Source: Eublepharis macularius (taxonomy: Eukaryota > Chordata > Lepidosauria > Squamata > Eublepharidae). From it: DNA of 64,000 nucleotides. Below, in pieces: positions 61,085-64,000 of the stretch; the first letter of the stretch is position 1, and every line of letters starts with the position of its first letter. The stretch is from assembly GCF_028583425.1 (NCBI RefSeq), contig NC_072805.1:20656001-20720000 (forward strand), written 5' to 3'. A program made the position numbers and the translations under genes. Under the pieces are notes generated by a model. The model worked only from the letters and a program-made list of their open reading frames with translations, was not told the origin of the DNA and made no database searches.

Positions 61085-61714
61085 AGCTTTCACCCCCCAT
61101 GCCCCAGAGATGTGCAAAGATCCTAAGGCAATAGGGTCTTCCCTGAGTTCCTGAATTAATCTCCTAACACATCCTACCGATCTTCTCTTATCGACTCTCC
61201 CATTTTGGACTATTCAGGGCTAATTCTCCCAACTCGCAAGGAGACATTCCCCCCCCCCCAATTTGGGTAACATTATACTCCCTCACCTCCCCAAACTATA
61301 CACTCTCCAGGCACTTGCCGCGTGGCAAGCCGGCTGCCCCAGTGCACACCCGAGCTGCCGCCGCCAGCTCCACAGCACACTGTGTGCTGGGGCAGCCGGC
61401 TTGCCGCACAGGCAGCATGTCCTCCCTACGTGATGATGTCACGAAAGTGATGTCATCATGCAGTGCCGGGAGCGCGCGTGCAAAACCGGACAAGGGTTGC
61501 CCTCGGCGCCGGCAATCCTAGATCCGAGCCTGTTAGCAGAGTTTAGCAAATTATTATAAACCAAAGTTTCTTTAAAAAGAAACAATTTGTTATGAAGAAA
61601 AAAACAGGAAAAAACATCACAATTTTTTTTAGCAATATAAGCAATGAAAATGATTCAGTAAATTCTAGTTCACGCAAGTGTTTCACCATTCTAGAGTAAT
61701 TCAGCTTAAAGGAT

Positions 61715-61825
61715 TTACACTCTTATGCATCTAACGAAGTTAAAGCTTATATTTTGTTAGTCTTCAAGATACCACTGGACCCTTGATTTATTTTGCTGCT
61801 ACAGACTAACACGGTTACTGATCTG
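61715..61825. repeat. Repeat family F, partial copy
   Basis: The motifs ttgttagtcttcaagatacc and gctacagactaacacggtta mark one half of the family F repeat. Confidence 0.7.
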
Positions 61826-62457
61826 GAAAGCGAACAGATTTTGATATCCTAACGCTTTCTGCTTTACACTATCTTAACCATGCAATCCTTTTCCTTTGTA
61901 GTTCCCTGGTCTTTGCCACTCTTCCCCTTTCCAGTCTTAGCCAATCACTGCCTGCCACTTTCTCAACCCTCAACTGTGGATTCTTCTTCTCCAATATTTT
62001 CTTAAAACTGCCACTGGGTATGAATAAAATTATGAATTTCATTGTTCATGTATAAGCATTGGTTAAAAAACAAGTGCCCCCCCCCATCCAATTACAACTT
62101 AAACTGATCTGATTACTGATCATATGTATATCTATATAAAATGCCTAACGCAACTCTAAAACTGTACCACCAGTCATTTAATCACAAATCCCTCCGTGGC
62201 CAAGTAAAGGAAATCCACACCCGCCAGAAGTGAAAGAAAGAACCACACAATGCTATGTGACGCATGTCATTTAACTCAAATGCTGTCTGGATGACACTAC
62301 AGAGACTTGCGAAATGAAAAGACAAGAGGCCAGCATCTTTTACAACTAAAAAGTCAAATCATGTCAAAATATAGAGTAAGAGATCAACAAAGAGATGGTA
62401 TAAGAAAACCAAAAATATACACAGCTTAACCTTATGGATAAGGTTTGGTGTAGTTTG

Positions 62458-62685
62458 GAGCCAGTTTGGTGTAGTGGTTAAGAGCGCGGGACTCTAATCT
62501 GAAGCCAGCTGGGTGACCTTGGGCTAATCACAGTTCTCTGGAGCTCTCTCAGCCTTACCCACCTCACAGGGTGTTTTGTTGTGGGGATAATAATGGCATA
62601 CTTTGTAAACCGCTCTGAGTGGGCATTAAGTTGTCCTGAAGAGTGGTATATAAATCAAATGCTGTTGTTGTTGTTATTATTATAA
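62458..62685 (+). mobile_element. tRNA-derived SINE with a deletion in its head
   Basis: It starts gagccagtttggtgtagtgg and then jumps from gggactctaatct directly to gaagccagctgggtgacctt. The B-box stretch present in the other copies is therefore missing. The tail is complete, ending gctgttgttgttgttattat. Confidence 0.85.
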
Positions 62686-62967
62686 ATGACATGTTGATTA
62701 ATAATCCACAGAATTTCTGCAGCCCAAACACTGGTTGTTGTGGATCCTTTATTAAGACGTGGCACACATGAGATCTCACAGTAAGTACTGAATGTATACA
62801 GGAGCACCCCTGCACAATTATTTTAATGCACTACCATAAATCAGTGCATGGTTTGCACTTGTTCACCTGGATCATTTCCCTTTCTGAAAAGCATCTCCAA
62901 AAAGTGCTTTAGCCCCATTAAAAGTCGTTGCCTGCCATTCCCGGCACATCTTGGTATTCTAGCATCT

Positions 62968-63097
62968 AGCATTCTAGTTGGGCGCGGCAGGGGTGGGGGG
63001 CGCACGCCCGTAATCCCAGCCTGAGCATGGGAGGCTGAGGCCGGTTGATCACTTGAGCTCGGGAGTTCGGGGCTGCAGCGGTGTAACGCCAGTTGAT
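62968..63097 (+). pseudogene. 7SL (SRP) RNA retropseudogene, tailless
   Basis: From about 62978 the sequence follows the 5' Alu domain of 7SL RNA: ttgggcgcggc, then cgtaatcccagcctgagcat, gggaggctgaggccggttga, tcacttgagctcgggagttc and ggggctgcagcg. It stops at about base 100 of the RNA. A 15-bp direct repeat, ggtattctagcatct, flanks it (62953-62967 and 63098-63112). There is no A-rich tail. The match after ggagttc follows 7SL and not primate Alu. About 10 extra bases lie between the left repeat and the 7SL start. Confidence 0.85.
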
Positions 63098-63835
63098 GGT
63101 ATTCTAGCATCTCAACTACCCGTCTGATAGACCTTAACTTAAAGAATGCCTATTTGGTTCTGTACTGAGCCACAGCTTGCAGTCCCCGGATCTAAAGGTC
63201 TTAATCCAACTGGCACCAACAGGTGCACTGTAGTTCAGAGAGAAAGTTACTGGAATTTTTCTGTAGCACCCTAGCAACATATCCGACTGCGAGCTTTCAC
63301 CTTCCAACTGCCCTTAATGGGACCATCAAAGAAAAAGCACGACGCAGCCATGCAGAAACCCATCCCTTGGAAACATTTTTATTGAATTGTCATGTTTTGT
63401 ATGCACTTCTACTTGTCAGATTTGGCAGAACGAAATAAATAATGGAGCGGAGCACCTAAGCTTCTTGTCTGCTTCAGTGCCACCTATGGCCAAGAAGTAG
63501 TATTGCAGCTACCTGCATTGCCAACCAGCCAGTATTTTACTGATCCAATTGGTAAATCAACATCTTTATCCTCAGCAGAAACTGCAGGATAATTTAGCAC
63601 CTGCTCGATATCCCTGGTTAGTTTTGCTCTCAAAGGGAATACCTGTAGCTGATCAACTCTGTGTATGTTTATTTGGCAACAAGCCTTGGTGTAAATTTAT
63701 TTAACCTTGTCTGGGAGGTTAGGAAAGAAAGAACCCCTTCAGTTGTTGTTTTGTTGCGCTATACAGGTTTGATTCTTTCTTTATACTATGTTTATTGTCT
63801 TTTGGAGATAAAATATAATGTTTGCTTATTATAGT

Positions 63836-63990
63836 GAGCCAGCATGGTGTGGTGGTCAGCTCATACCTGAAGAAGATACATACCTCATATCTGAAGAAGT
63901 GAGCTGTGACTCACGAAAGCTCCTACCCTACCACAAATGTTGTTAGTCTTATAGGTGCTACTGGACTCTTGCTCTTTTCTACTGCTTCTG
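63836..63990. repeat. Repeat family F, partial copy
   Basis: The sequence has a gtgagctgtgactcacgaaa centre, then gttgttagtcttataggtgc and tactggactcttgctctttt. It is joined on the left to a stretch that begins like a tRNA-SINE head (gtgagccagcatggtgtggt). Confidence 0.65.
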
Positions 63991-64000
63991 TAATTGTTTA

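Noticed and set aside
62978-63090. Primate Alu contamination
   Set aside because: After the shared 5' part the sequence follows 7SL RNA rather than Alu, and it sits between a perfect target duplication in local sequence.

Overview
This is vertebrate genomic DNA, and the repeats point to a squamate reptile (lizard or gecko; genus not determinable by eye). The squamate evidence is a set of tRNA-derived SINEs with a GTT/ATT tail, a 5S rRNA-derived SINE with a BovB-like 3' end, MIR-like CORE-SINEs, L2/CR1-type LINE fragments, and several families of short non-autonomous DNA transposons. Two host genes occupy the window in tail-to-tail (convergent) order, the same neighbours as on human 16q12-q13: AMFR on the + strand and GNAO1 on the - strand.

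AMFR (gp78, an endoplasmic-reticulum ubiquitin ligase) is present from an internal membrane-segment exon to its stop codon: 11 exons between 111 and 17553, 1416 coding bases, 471 residues. All junctions have AG/GT borders and compatible phases. They encode the last membrane segments, the RING domain, the CUE domain, the UBE2G2-binding region and the C-terminal p97/VCP-interacting motif. The N-terminal exons lie upstream of the window. A 3' UTR of about 1.4 kb probably ends near 18984.

From about 19.0 to 28.0 kb is intergenic DNA holding only repeats and unassigned sequence. GNAO1 enters from the right on the - strand. The window holds its two alternative C-terminal cassettes, in transcript order exon 7B (55720-55567), exon 8B (52037-51850), exon 7A (34943-34790) and exon 8A (31142-30955). 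Each pair replaces residues 241-354 of the G-protein alpha-o subunit and ends in its own stop codon, giving alpha-o2 (7B+8B) or alpha-o1 (7A+8A). About 3 kb of AT-rich sequence after the exon 8A stop is probably the alpha-o1 3' UTR. The 55.7-64 kb region is the intron upstream of exon 7B.

Nothing here looks like an unknown gene system. The most distinctive content is the mobile-element fauna, several copies of which can be delimited exactly by target-site duplications: hAT-type elements with 8-bp duplications, fold-back elements with 3-bp TNA duplications typical of PIF/Harbinger, a foldback-like repeat with a 9-12-bp duplication, a tailless 7SL RNA retrocopy, a 5S SINE, and two nested insertions. 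A long pyrimidine tract lies just upstream of the exon 7A acceptor on the GNAO1 strand and could bear on the alpha-o1/alpha-o2 splice choice.
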